A stretch of 37,609 nucleotides of DNA from Nitrososphaerales archaeon (GTDB taxonomy: Archaea > Thermoproteota > Nitrososphaeria > Nitrososphaerales > JACPRH01). Below, piece after piece: positions 1 through 10,021 of the stretch. The notes beneath the pieces were generated by a model that worked only from the letters and a program-made list of their open reading frames with translations, made no database searches and was not told where the DNA came from. How positions within the stretch are numbered: position 1 is the stretch's first letter; the number at the start of each line of letters is the position of its first letter. Made by a program: the position numbers and the translations under genes. The stretch spans positions 1-37,609 of the forward strand of contig JASMAB010000005.1 in NCBI GenBank assembly GCA_030754585.1. Direction: 5' to 3'.

Positions 1-738
1 ATGACCTACAACTAACGTTCTTGTTAAATCTGCACAATAGCGACGGTTTCGAGCTCCAAAATCGAATAATGCAAAATCCCCAAGCTTTAACTCGGCATTT
101 CCTCCTAGATAATGAGGTTCAGCAGTGTTTACCCCAAAAGAAGTAATTGGTTCGAATGCAGTGGTGGCCCCTTCCTTCTGAATTTGATAACTTATCTGGG
201 CCTTCACTTCACTTTCAGTCACATTATTACTTAAAATTGAAGGAATATTCTTCCATATCTTTGTTGTTATCTCTGCAGATCTTCTTATTTTTTTTATCTC
301 TTCATCATCTTTTACAAGTCTAGATTCGGCAATAGCTTCACTCACATCCAGTATTTTCACATTCGGTAGTGTTTTTTTAAGGATGAGAAGATCTTGGTAG
401 GTAAGTTCACGTGAGTTTACTCCTATTTTATCTATGTTTGTCCCTATCTTCTTTAGAATCATTTCTTTTTCCTTTGAATCTTTGAAAATTGTCGTTTTGA
501 ATCTGGTAGATCCTTCTTTTGCGCTCTCTTCTTCAAGCTTTGATGTATATAGTGATGCTTCACCGTTTGGGTATGCAAGAAAAATCGAGTTCTCAAAGAT
601 TCCTGACTCGAGATTTGTAAAGTAGAAAAAGGAGAGATCTATATGGGGCTCTACTGAGTTTTTTATGAATATTGCATCTGGTATCTCATTCTGTATTCTC
701 TGGTAAACTCTTTGAATACGTCGAGAGGTTTGGTTCAT
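1..738 (-). CDS. Xaa-Pro dipeptidase/aminopeptidase-like peptidase M24, C-terminus cut off by window edge
   Basis: Hand translation of the reverse strand from ATG at 738 is open to base 1; it reads MNQTSRRIQRVYQRIQNEIPDA...EGATTAFEPITSFGVNTAEPHYLGGNAELKLGDFALFDFGARNRRYCADLTRTLVVGH, with the M24 D(F)G...D.TRT metal-ligand motif. Confidence 0.85.
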   Translation of the reverse strand, partial: MNQTSRRIQRVYQRIQNEIPDAIFIKNSVEPHIDLSFFYFTNLESGIFENSIFLAYPNGEASLYTSKLEEESAKEGSTRFKTTIFKDSKEKEMILKKIGTNIDKIGVNSRELTYQDLLILKKTLPNVKILDVSEAIAESRLVKDDEEIKKIRRSAEITTKIWKNIPSILSNNVTESEVKAQISYQIQKEGATTAFEPITSFGVNTAEPHYLGGNAELKLGDFALFDFGARNRRYCADLTRTLVVGH

Positions 739-838
739 CTAGTTATCTTTACAATTCGGATATTAAAAAAGTGTTAAGTTTATGCTCAATAATACATTTA
801 AAATTTGACATTGGTCAACGCATTTTAAATAATATTAG

Positions 839-1234
839 TCAACTGCGTATCCGAACTATCTTTTGTTTGTTGATGGCGTTCCAGTATTCTACTTCAACTC
901 CATTCTCAATCTTATCTGTGATATTTTTATCATCTGGTAGATTAGCTTCAAAAACCTCGAAAGTTTCCATATCCATAAGTTGTACACCTGAAGACGATCG
1001 TGATATAACTTGGCCAGTTCGCTTGTCTATCATAGGAATTTCAACATTTGCAGAGACAGGTGAAACTAAACTTCTCTTTACACCATCAAATAATCCAATA
1101 CCTACAACTCTAGCTTTGGCTGCACCATGTTTACCAGGTTTTGACTTGTCATAAGAAACTATCTTGCAAGGTTCTCCTTCAATAATCAAGTAAGATCCTG
1201 TTTTAACACTTCCTAGATCTGCTGGTTTACTCAA
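839..1234 (-). CDS. Translation initiation factor aIF-5A
   Basis: KPGKHGAAKARV hypusination loop and overall aIF5A sequence; TTG start. Confidence 0.95.
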   Translation of the reverse strand: MSKPADLGSVKTGSYLIIEGEPCKIVSYDKSKPGKHGAAKARVVGIGLFDGVKRSLVSPVSANVEIPMIDKRTGQVISRSSSGVQLMDMETFEVFEANLPDDKNITDKIENGVEVEYWNAINKQKIVRIRS

Positions 1235-1346
1235 ATTTTGATTCCTCTTGTCATTAAAGGTTTTAAGCTCCTCCTATATAGTTTGTGTACGATTTCAAAG
1301 AAGATTAAATAAAGTGTAGATTAGAAGGTATATTGGTAACGTTACC

Positions 1347-2165
1347 ATGATTCATAAAGAGATATCCATAGCGATACTCAGTAGGAAAGAGTCCATTACA
1401 GTAATGGATGTAGTTACATCTCTGAGAAAAGATCTTGAAAGTAAAGAATTCAAAGTCTACTCTGATGAAACATCTATGAAAGATTATGCTAATTGGTCGA
1501 AAGTTATAGAGGATGTGAAAAAAATGAGTCCAGATTATATTGTGTCAGTAGGTGGTGATGGTACTTTGTTGTGGGTGTTCAGATCTATGGATGATGAGAC
1601 TCCTGTTCTAGCTCTTAACGTAGGTGGTAGAGGAATTCTATCCGAAATCTCACCGAATAATATCGGAAAATCAATTAAACAACTTCAAGAAAAGCAATAT
1701 CTGATAGATTCGCGCAATAGAATATCTGTATCAGTAAACGGAAAAACTCTTCCTCCTGCCTTGAATGAGGTCTATGTGAATAGAATATCACAGACAAGAA
1801 CCAGTACTTACACTATGACAATTGGTGGTTACAAAGTAAAGCAAAGAATGGACGGGCTGATGGTTTCTACATCAACAGGTTCAACAGGACACTCCCTATC
1901 ATTTGGTGGGCCATACATTCATCCAGATTCAGCTGTCTTTCTTGTATTGATGGTGGGTTCTATCGACCGATTACCTCCTATTGTCTTGCCAACTAAACCG
2001 ATAGAAGTAATTTCAGATCATGATTCAAGTGTTACTGTAGATGGCCAAGAAGAAATTCTCGTTAAAGCTTCGGAACAAATTGTGATTACAAAACATAATC
2101 GGGATGCCAGATTTGTACGATTTGAAAATAAAGGATTCCAACAACTTGAAAAGATCTTTTTATAA
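1347..2165 (+). CDS. NAD kinase (ATP-NAD kinase family)
   Basis: VGGDGTLLW motif; STSTGSTGHSLSFGGP motif. Confidence 0.93.
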   Translation: MIHKEISIAILSRKESITVMDVVTSLRKDLESKEFKVYSDETSMKDYANWSKVIEDVKKMSPDYIVSVGGDGTLLWVFRSMDDETPVLALNVGGRGILSEISPNNIGKSIKQLQEKQYLIDSRNRISVSVNGKTLPPALNEVYVNRISQTRTSTYTMTIGGYKVKQRMDGLMVSTSTGSTGHSLSFGGPYIHPDSAVFLVLMVGSIDRLPPIVLPTKPIEVISDHDSSVTVDGQEEILVKASEQIVITKHNRDARFVRFENKGFQQLEKIFL

Positions 2166-2301
2166 TTCATTTACAATTTAAATTAAAAACTGTCACGATT
2201 GCAATACTTTAAATTGGTTTGGTTTATTTGGCATCACAACACTGCAATATTCTGATTTAACAGACAAATTATGTAGAAAATGAACATAATATACCAATTC
2301 T

Positions 2302-2898
2302 TTGGAGGGACTTCAAGTAAATCCTGATTTACATAAGCGTTTACAAAAAGAAAATGCGTCAGTTGGATCATCAACCTCCAAAGAGATGGTAGTACTTGAT
2401 GCTACTGCCTTTTATGCTGATGTTCCATTTAGTAGTTGGGAAACATATTATTCAACTGATTCTGTTATTGAAGAGGTATCCCATAAAAAAATTCGGAAAA
2501 CGTATATTGAAGGACTTATTGAAGCAGGTAGGCTAAAAATATATTCTCCTTCAGAACAATATCTAAAGAAAGTGAATAATGTTGCCAAAGAAATTGGTGA
2601 TTCATCAACTCTTTCAAAACCAGACATCACGGTTGTAGCATTAGCTCTAGAATTCCAGAAACAAGGAAACCAAGTAATGATCATTTCTGATGATTACTCT
2701 GTTGAAAATCTTTCTAAAACACTTGATATACGAATTGTCTCAGTCATGACCCAAGGAATAAAAAAAATGGTGAAATGGCAGAAATATTGCTCTGGCTGTG
2801 GCAAGGTCTTTCACAATGGCAAAAGTCGGGAATGTGATGTTTGTGGGTCATCTCTCAAGAGGAAATTCAAGACTTCGAACAATTTAAGTCAAACCTAA
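2302..2898 (+). CDS. Nob1-like PIN-domain endoribonuclease with C-terminal Zn ribbon (ATG alternative start at 2386)
   Basis: VVLDATAFYADVPF PIN start, TLSKPDITVVALALE...IISDDYSVEN acidic motifs, then CSGCGKVF...CDVCGSSL Zn ribbon. The ORF start at 2302 is TTG; MVVLDATAFY at 2386 is plausible. Confidence 0.85.
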   Translation: MEGLQVNPDLHKRLQKENASVGSSTSKEMVVLDATAFYADVPFSSWETYYSTDSVIEEVSHKKIRKTYIEGLIEAGRLKIYSPSEQYLKKVNNVAKEIGDSSTLSKPDITVVALALEFQKQGNQVMIISDDYSVENLSKTLDIRIVSVMTQGIKKMVKWQKYCSGCGKVFHNGKSRECDVCGSSLKRKFKTSNNLSQT

Positions 2899-2917
2899 AT
2901 GATGGTATTGTTACAAT

Positions 2918-3352
2918 ATGCTGAAACCCGGAGTATACGAAAAAGATAAGATAAATCTCACGACCATAATGAAAGAGCTTCTTGAAGCTAAACAACCAGA
3001 AGATGTGGGTGCAGTTCTTACATTCCAAGGGATAACAAGACGGTCTGGAGAAAATGATCAAGTGGTGAAAATGATAGAAATGGAATCTTATGAGGAACCA
3101 GCTAACAAAATGATACTGAAAATTTGTGAAGAAGTAGAAAAAAAATATAGTGTAAATTCAGTCCTAATTTATCATCTTATAGGTAAGTTCAAGGTGGGAG
3201 AACCATTAGTGTTTGTCGTTGTTACAGGTAAAACAAGGAGTAAATCTATTCCAGCTTTGGAAGAGGCAATTCATCGCTATAAAACTGAGCCTGCTCTCTG
3301 GAAAAAAGAAATATACAGTGACGGAACCAATCAGTGGATAAGTCACGCCTAA
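2918..3352 (+). CDS. moaE: Molybdopterin synthase catalytic subunit MoaE
   Basis: GAVLTFQGITRR, HLIGKFKVGEPLVFVVVTGKTR and KTEPALWKKEIYSDG are MoaE signatures. Confidence 0.92.
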   Translation: MLKPGVYEKDKINLTTIMKELLEAKQPEDVGAVLTFQGITRRSGENDQVVKMIEMESYEEPANKMILKICEEVEKKYSVNSVLIYHLIGKFKVGEPLVFVVVTGKTRSKSIPALEEAIHRYKTEPALWKKEIYSDGTNQWISHA

Positions 3353-3361
3353 ATTATGGAA

Positions 3362-4177
3362 TTAAGGGTTCAAGAGTTCCTGAAACTCTGCAACTTTTGG
3401 TTTGCTTGCTTCCTCCCATTCTGCGTATCCCCTAGAATATAACTTAACTTTCTCGTATCCAAATATTCTTAACGCAGCATAGATGTATGCTGATGTCATT
3501 CCATCTTTGCAGTATATGTTTGCTTCATTATCTATGGATAATCCATGTTCCTTGAAAATTCGTTTAATACGCTCTTTTGATAAAAAATTTCTATCTTTTC
3601 CTAGGCATAAACGCCAAGGTAGGTTTATCGCCCCAGGTATATGTCCATTCAAAAAATCCATTCGTTCACCAGCATCAATTATTATTTCATTTGTACCATC
3701 CAATACATTTGAGATGTGACTAATAGATGAAGCAAAATGTGCATTTAACTTGGCGACATAAATTGATTTCTTTATTTCTGGGTTAGAATGGGACACTCTT
3801 CCTTGATTCCTCTTATAAATCGAAAAATTTCTATCTAGTAAATAGAGGTCTTTATGACCATATAAATCAAGAGTCCACAAAAGCCTGGAAGCATAAACTC
3901 CCCATTGATCGTCATATGTTACAATAAGAGATTCATTATGAATGCCAAACTTACCCATTAAATCTTCAAATTCTTGGGGATTAGGGGCATCTTTAAGACG
4001 CCCTATTGATTTAACAAAAACCGTTACAGGAATTGAAATAGCTCCAGGTATGTGTCCAGCTTTATAATCAACTCGTCTTCTAACATCAATTATTTTCACA
4101 TTTGGACCTAACTTCTCAATCCATTGTGGATCAACTAAAGTAATGCTCACTTCAGCCTTTTCTCCTTTAAGCCGCAC
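3362..4177 (-). CDS. Tandem-rhodanese thiosulfate/3-mercaptopyruvate sulfurtransferase-like protein
   Basis: Two rhodanese domains (IIDVRRRVDYKAGHIPGAISIP and IIDAGERMDFLNGHIPGAINLPW); active-site loop IYCKDGMTSAY retains the Cys. Confidence 0.93.
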   Translation of the reverse strand: MRLKGEKAEVSITLVDPQWIEKLGPNVKIIDVRRRVDYKAGHIPGAISIPVTVFVKSIGRLKDAPNPQEFEDLMGKFGIHNESLIVTYDDQWGVYASRLLWTLDLYGHKDLYLLDRNFSIYKRNQGRVSHSNPEIKKSIYVAKLNAHFASSISHISNVLDGTNEIIIDAGERMDFLNGHIPGAINLPWRLCLGKDRNFLSKERIKRIFKEHGLSIDNEANIYCKDGMTSAYIYAALRIFGYEKVKLYSRGYAEWEEASKPKVAEFQELLNP

Positions 4178-4331
4178 ATTCTCCTCTAGCTGTCTTTACC
4201 TTGTATGGACCGGTTAACCCCCAGTCAGTATATTCTTCTGGGGCATCTTTGTATGGGGGTAGTTGCGATACTTCTTCTAAAGATTGGATAACTTTCCTCT
4301 GAAGACGGGATTTCTTTCTTAATTTATCCAA
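4167..4331 (-). CDS. 54-aa small ORF between the sirohaem reductase and rhodanese genes, overlapping both
   Basis: Hand translation: (TTG)LDKLRKKSRLQRKVIQSLEEVSQLPPYKDAPEEYTDWGLTGPYKVKTARGECAA*. Start overlaps the reductase stop by 8 nt; stop overlaps the rhodanese start by 11 nt. Confidence 0.6.
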   Translation of the reverse strand: MDKLRKKSRLQRKVIQSLEEVSQLPPYKDAPEEYTDWGLTGPYKVKTARGECAA

Positions 4332-5943
4332 CTTCTTCCCCACCATCTGACCGTAATCGATTAATCCACGACTTAAATGTCTCGTTGTCTTGTCTCTCTG
4401 AACGGTAGAGACTCATGAGTCTTGAAATTGCTTCAGGTACTCTCTTGGCAGGGATTCGTATACTATGCTCTCCGAACTTAACGTTTCCGTTTGTCACTGC
4501 CCCGCCTAATTGTAGTTGATAAAATGGAGTCATTTGGCCTTTCACTCTTTGAGCCGATCCAAATAACCCAATTGTGGCAATATGGTTTTGTGCACATGCA
4601 TTAGGACAACCACTAATATTGATATTTGTGGCTTCAAATTCTTTGGAAAATATATCTATCTCATGCTCTAATAAATGCTCAGACAACTTCATGGCTAGAC
4701 GATGGGACCGAGTTACCCCTAGATTACAAGTATCGGCTCCAGGACAACCCACAACATCACAAATTGTATTTGCACCCAAAACTGATAAGTTTGACTTATT
4801 CAACTCACCAAAAATATTATTTAGATTTTTTTGGTTTATCCAACGAAAAACGACATTCTGCCGAATAGTTGTTCGAATAAGACCATCAGAATAATTATCG
4901 GCAATATCCGCCAAGATACGGAACTGTCTCGCTGTAAGATCTCCTCCAATAAGGTTTACAAATACAGAGTAAAACCCTACTTGTTTTTGATGCTCAACAT
5001 TAGTTTTCAACCATTTTTTAAATTCTTTATCACCGCTAATGTTCTTTGTAGATATTGATTCTCTCTTCAATACATTGTTATCCTCTATTTGCGTAATTGG
5101 ATCAGCCATCTTTTTTGATATCAATAGTTCTCTTTCTGTGAATACATATTTTCTAAATTTTCTAATTCCTATTTGATCTATGATAAACTTCATTCTTGCG
5201 CGAAAAATATTATTTCTATTCCCAAACCGATCGAAGATTCTAATGATAGATTCACAAGTAGCTTTTAAATCTTGAACAGTGGTGAATTCTTCAAGGAGAT
5301 GAGCCGCTCGTGGTGGAGATCCTAATCCTCCGCCAACATATAGCCTAAAACCGTTAGTTTTTTTTCCGTTCTTGTTTTTCACAATTGCTATTGCTCCAAT
5401 ATCATTTATCATTCCTTTTACACAATCATCATTACAGCCAGAGAATGCTAGCTTGAATTTTCGAGGAAGTTTTTGAGTGAGAGGATTACGCAGAAGATAA
5501 TATGCCATATGTTTGGCGTATGGTGTTACATCAAACTCTTCCTTGTTACAGACTCCTGCTAGAGGGCATGCAGTCACATTTCTTACTGTGTTACCGCAAG
5601 CTTCTTTTGTTGATAATCCAACTTCTCCTAGTCGTCTTAGTGCTTCTGGAACCGCCTCTAATGCTACCCAATGGAACTGAATATCTTGGCGCGTGGTGAT
5701 ATGCCCTATTCCTGTTGAGAATATTTCGGCTATATTCGCCATAACACGAAGCTGTTCTGAATTTAATTCACCGAATGGTACTTTTACTCTAAGCATCTGA
5801 ATATCTTTCTGGAAGCGAATACCGTACACTCCATTCTTAAGACGAATTTGTCTCCATTCTTCTTCGTCTAGTTTACCAGCCTTATACCTGAGGGCTTCTT
5901 TTGTTAAATACTCGATATCTGCGTTAATCTCTTGATTTAGCAT
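4324..5943 (-). CDS. Sirohaem/4Fe-4S nitrite or sulfite reductase
   Basis: Duplicated NiR/SiR halves; GNTVRNVTACPLAGVC, VVGCPGADTCNLGVT and ISGCPNACAQNHIATIGLFG (4Fe-4S/sirohaem cysteines). Confidence 0.93.
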   Translation of the reverse strand: MLNQEINADIEYLTKEALRYKAGKLDEEEWRQIRLKNGVYGIRFQKDIQMLRVKVPFGELNSEQLRVMANIAEIFSTGIGHITTRQDIQFHWVALEAVPEALRRLGEVGLSTKEACGNTVRNVTACPLAGVCNKEEFDVTPYAKHMAYYLLRNPLTQKLPRKFKLAFSGCNDDCVKGMINDIGAIAIVKNKNGKKTNGFRLYVGGGLGSPPRAAHLLEEFTTVQDLKATCESIIRIFDRFGNRNNIFRARMKFIIDQIGIRKFRKYVFTERELLISKKMADPITQIEDNNVLKRESISTKNISGDKEFKKWLKTNVEHQKQVGFYSVFVNLIGGDLTARQFRILADIADNYSDGLIRTTIRQNVVFRWINQKNLNNIFGELNKSNLSVLGANTICDVVGCPGADTCNLGVTRSHRLAMKLSEHLLEHEIDIFSKEFEATNINISGCPNACAQNHIATIGLFGSAQRVKGQMTPFYQLQLGGAVTNGNVKFGEHSIRIPAKRVPEAISRLMSLYRSERQDNETFKSWINRLRSDGGEEVG

Positions 5944-6149
5944 AACATACCATTACCTCTAGAAGGAATTAATACCTAAAAATCGTGAGAATATAAAGTA
6001 AGACACCTTCTGCCTTCATCACCAAACTATAACGCTGTTATATTATATGTTTTTGGATTATGATTGAATTAATGATCTCATAAAACTATCTTTAAAAATT
6101 AGGAGCCTAACATTATTTTAATCCCAACTTTAATTTCAATTCTATTTCT

Positions 6150-8093
6150 TTAAACAACGTTCCGCCTAATCGCCACTAATAACAGGAACATTGCAATAAT
6201 AATGATTAAGAAGCTCATACCTAAAAGAGGGAATGGGTTTGATACATTGCTTCCACGAATCTGTACGTTTTTAAGACCATGAACATAGTCAAAGTACAGG
6301 AATGTGTGAGTCTTGTTTACAGTGATTGTGTGAGAGACCTTTGTTTCATCAATAATTACTTCATAAGGACCTTCAAGAAGAGCAGATGGGATTGTTACTT
6401 CACTAAATCCATTACTCATATGGTGTCCTTCAATCGCGAAATTAATCAGTCTGTTAGATTGACTGAAGTGAAAATTATTGATAGTAGAATTAGAGAGAAT
6501 ACTCACATAAAATTTAGAGAGATCAAATTCTGTTTCGAAGATCTGCCTAATAGGTTTGTTGACGAAGAAATGAATTTCCTGAATAGCGTAATTTATTCTC
6601 TTTGGAGTGGCAAATTCCTTGTATCCAAAACCTTGGCTGCCAGCTATAATTCTAAGGGTATATTCTCCATTAGGAATATCAAGAAACTCTGGGCCTTTGT
6701 TCTTTTTAGGCGGTGTTAAGGAATCTTGGAATACGTTTTCAAGTAGAGTTGCGTTCAGCAGTAGCCAGGCGTTGTTAGAATTATCGAAGAGACTATAAGT
6801 AATCTTGCCTACATCTAAGCCCTCCATAACAACTAATGGAATTTTGTGGGTATTATAGAACTGGTTTGAAACAGGCTCCATGATATTGAATGTGGGCAGC
6901 ATATAGCTTAATCGCTCGGCTTGATAGAAACTTGACTTACGGACATCAAATGGTATCGAAGCTTCGGGATGTCTCCAGGGAGACATCGCGATGTATGATG
7001 ATGACTTTAATTCCCAAACTATTTGACCGTCAGACGTAACCTCGACAAGTCTTCCATTTGAATCGGTAACTAGTGTATTCCCATTTGGCAACCTCTGGGC
7101 GCCTCTAACAAATAATGGAAATTCGTTACTGGGTCTCTCGCTGCATTCACGCCAGCCAATACAAGGTGGCCACTGCCAAACCACCTGTTTTCGGTTTATG
7201 TCAAACTCAATCACACGATTATGTGGATCAGAGATTAAGATATGTCCATTAGATAATGGAATTGGGCTGTGGGGCATCCAAAGCTTTTCTCGATTTCCAC
7301 ATCCTTGAATGCAAGGGTCACCAAATTCATTTAATAAAGTCCCATTACGGGCTACATATAGAATTATATCGAAATTACGTGGACTGATTAGTATTGAGTC
7401 ATCTGGAAGGCGTAGTGCTTCATTGACATGTGTCCAGGGTCCGAAATCTTTACCTCTGATATTCATATACTTTGTATTATTTGCATATATTTCTTTAGCG
7501 TACCATTCCCATACAACCTCACCATGTTGATTAACCTCAAATACCTGCGGGTCTATGTAAGGCCAGGTCGAGTAATCTTCAGAATGGCCAGCAGTTAGCA
7601 ATGTGTTTCCATTAGGAAGTCTTACAGCGTCGTGTGAAACACGTTTGTCTTTGAATGACCAAACCAGTTCTCCATGTCTATTCACTTCGTAAGCACCACG
7701 CATATGTTCAGGATTTGCGATGGTGTAGAGAACATTACTGCTTCCAGGCAGAAACATTACCCCTGCGATAGATATTTTTTGAGTACGTGACTCTGGAATT
7801 TTATATCTCCAAACTACTTCACCCCACATATTCACTTCAATCAGCTCTCCAAGTGCAGTATTACCAAACAAGGTTGTGCCATTCCACGTTTTGCTTGGTA
7901 CCCAAGCCTCAACTGTATAGTTCGGGTCGACAGAGCCTCGAGGGATCAATTGATCGGTACTTGTACGTATATCCATATCACCCAACAATAATATGTTTCT
8001 ATTGGCAGCTCCTACGTTGTAGGAAACACTAATGATCATTAATGTAGAGAGCATTATAAATAACACAACCTTCCAGTTGATATTACAATTCAA
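6150..8093 (-). CDS. Arylsulfotransferase (ASST)-family secreted/membrane-anchored protein
   Basis: Repeated beta-propeller blades (GEVVWRYK, RLPNGNTLLTAGHSED, ALRLPDDSILISPRNFD, PLSNGHILISDPHNRVIEFD); N-terminal hydrophobic segment and C-terminal TM FPLLGMSFLIIIIAMFLLLVAI. Confidence 0.8.
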   Translation of the reverse strand: MNCNINWKVVLFIMLSTLMIISVSYNVGAANRNILLLGDMDIRTSTDQLIPRGSVDPNYTVEAWVPSKTWNGTTLFGNTALGELIEVNMWGEVVWRYKIPESRTQKISIAGVMFLPGSSNVLYTIANPEHMRGAYEVNRHGELVWSFKDKRVSHDAVRLPNGNTLLTAGHSEDYSTWPYIDPQVFEVNQHGEVVWEWYAKEIYANNTKYMNIRGKDFGPWTHVNEALRLPDDSILISPRNFDIILYVARNGTLLNEFGDPCIQGCGNREKLWMPHSPIPLSNGHILISDPHNRVIEFDINRKQVVWQWPPCIGWRECSERPSNEFPLFVRGAQRLPNGNTLVTDSNGRLVEVTSDGQIVWELKSSSYIAMSPWRHPEASIPFDVRKSSFYQAERLSYMLPTFNIMEPVSNQFYNTHKIPLVVMEGLDVGKITYSLFDNSNNAWLLLNATLLENVFQDSLTPPKKNKGPEFLDIPNGEYTLRIIAGSQGFGYKEFATPKRINYAIQEIHFFVNKPIRQIFETEFDLSKFYVSILSNSTINNFHFSQSNRLINFAIEGHHMSNGFSEVTIPSALLEGPYEVIIDETKVSHTITVNKTHTFLYFDYVHGLKNVQIRGSNVSNPFPLLGMSFLIIIIAMFLLLVAIRRNVV

Positions 8094-8213
8094 GGATGAT
8101 ACAATAAAACATTAGTTAAGAGATAATTAAATGTAATGTAAAGGTACTTCAATCTATAAAAAAAATTCAAAATTAATGAATTGGTCATTAAAATGTCATA
8201 CCATAATAGGAGG

Positions 8214-8287
8214 TGGACCGGGAGGGATTTGAACCCTCGATCACCTCCATGCCAAGGAGGCATCCTACCAGACTAGACGACCGGCCC
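8214..8287 (-). tRNA. tRNA-Ala(GGC), intronless, CCA not encoded
   Basis: Reverse complement folds as GGGCCGG/TC/GTCT-AGTCTGGTA-GGAT/G/CCTCC-TTGGCAT-GGAGG/TGATC/GAGGG-TTCAAAT-CCCTC/CCGGTCC/A; G3:U70 alanine identity pair present. Confidence 0.95.
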
Positions 8288-8410
8288 TCAACTGATTTTT
8301 TCATATGGTAAATTAAAAGGTTGCTCTAGATAACAAATATTGAAAAGATAAAAAAAGATACTTTTATATTAAATCATCAGTATCTTTACGAAAGAGAATG
8401 TAAAATCTTT

Positions 8411-9472
8411 ATGAAAATAATGTTATTTACCATGTTTTTCATTGTTCTTCTATCTTTTCCAGCTGCTCTTCTTGTACATCCAGCCTTTGCGGAGGTGAAT
8501 ATGGAGGAGTTTGTATCTTTCAATAATCCTGTGGGATTGGCTTGGATAAATGGAAGTTTCATCGTATCCTCTACAAATGGTGATACACACCTTCTCAAGA
8601 TAAGCCGGGATGGTCAGACGATAGAGCCTTTTGCGCCGATATTTTCAGGTGAAGGTGAGGTATACATAGCAATCTCCCCAGGTAAAGCAGGGTTCCCAGA
8701 AGGATACCTTTATGTCAGCTCAGGTAATTCGATATATGAAATAGATCCTTCAGGTAATGAAGTTAGACTTTTTTCAAAGCCATATGAAGAGATGGGTTTA
8801 GGTCACATTGCTTTCGATACAGTTGGAACTTGGGGCAATCTTCTCTATGCAGTAAATTATAATGGTCTACTCTGGTCAATAGATTCAGATGGGAACGCAA
8901 ATCTAGTAGTTGACTTAGGTAATGATCTTCTTCCTGAAAGTATTGACTTTGCACCATTGGATTTTGGGGATTTCGGCGGTGACATGTTAATTGCATTGGA
9001 GATGGGGCGTAAAGTCATAGCTATGTCAGATGAGGACCCGGGTCAGGCTACAATTCTAATTGAATTCGATGATGAATCTCCTGAACGTGTTCTTGTAATT
9101 CCAGCTGAAAGCGATCTATATATTGCAAAAAAAGATGAAAATTTGGTCGTAAAGATAGCCTCAGGTTATTTTTCTAGTCATCAAGGAGGACTTGTCGTGA
9201 TAACCGAAGGGGAATATGGAGAGCATGGTTCAATAACTATTCTGGAGGCTGACGGTAAGGTTATTGTGATTACCAAGATAGCTGAAAATTTAGAGAATCC
9301 TCATTTTGAGGGGGCAGTTTTCGTTAATCCAACAGTTTTTGAGACTGTAACTGCAGTTACTACAGTCCAGGATTTCGACCAGACATCTATACTTGTTTTA
9401 GGTATCAGTATTGTGGCAGTTGTTGCTTTGGCAGTTGTTTTGATTAGAGGACAAAGATACTCAAAAGAATAG
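8411..9472 (+). CDS. Secreted beta-propeller-like protein with signal peptide and C-terminal TM anchor
   Basis: N-terminal MKIMLFTMFFIVLLSFPAALLVHPAFA signal peptide; repeated blade-like segments; C-terminal TSILVLGISIVAVVALAVVLIRGQR. Confidence 0.7.
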   Translation: MKIMLFTMFFIVLLSFPAALLVHPAFAEVNMEEFVSFNNPVGLAWINGSFIVSSTNGDTHLLKISRDGQTIEPFAPIFSGEGEVYIAISPGKAGFPEGYLYVSSGNSIYEIDPSGNEVRLFSKPYEEMGLGHIAFDTVGTWGNLLYAVNYNGLLWSIDSDGNANLVVDLGNDLLPESIDFAPLDFGDFGGDMLIALEMGRKVIAMSDEDPGQATILIEFDDESPERVLVIPAESDLYIAKKDENLVVKIASGYFSSHQGGLVVITEGEYGEHGSITILEADGKVIVITKIAENLENPHFEGAVFVNPTVFETVTAVTTVQDFDQTSILVLGISIVAVVALAVVLIRGQRYSKE

Positions 9473-9493
9473 AACTTAGCAACATTACTGGTC

Positions 9494-9895
9494 TTATCTT
9501 TTTCTTAGAAGCTTCATCAAACCTGGATGAATCGATATGAATGGTTGCTTCTCAGCAACAATTTGCAGCGCCTTATCAACATCCAAACCCTCCTTTACGA
9601 CAAGATAACTTACTGCAATGAAAGGGCTTCGGCTCATACCCGCACAACAGTGAACCAATATATTGCCCATACTCCTCTGCTCATTCACTATTTCTAGGAT
9701 CTGCATAATTGTTTTCCAATCATTATCTTCACCGTCTATAAGAGTAAAATGGAACTGATTCACAGTATCAATCTTAGGATCATAATGTTGATGAACATTT
9801 ACAACCGTTTTCACTCCAAGTTCTCCTAACGCAGTCTGATCCGAAACTGATGTGCAACCCCCAACATAGAACCAAGGGAAAATTTGAATTATCAT
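9494..9895 (-). CDS. Dual-specificity protein phosphatase-like
   Basis: ILVHCCAGMSRSPFIAVSYL carries HCxxGxSRS P-loop. Confidence 0.9.
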   Translation of the reverse strand: MIIQIFPWFYVGGCTSVSDQTALGELGVKTVVNVHQHYDPKIDTVNQFHFTLIDGEDNDWKTIMQILEIVNEQRSMGNILVHCCAGMSRSPFIAVSYLVVKEGLDVDKALQIVAEKQPFISIHPGLMKLLRKR

Positions 9896-10021
9896 ACCAA
9901 TTATCTTGTACTTAATTATTGTATCTTATGAATATAATGAAAATATCCGATTAAGACATTTATCTAATGTATTAATCATTCCACAGAAGTGTTTTCTGAA
10001 TAATCAATCAAGGAGAAGATA

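Noticed and set aside
672-1154. 160-aa plus-strand ORF
   Set aside because: Antisense to the well-supported aIF5A gene; no recognisable protein features.
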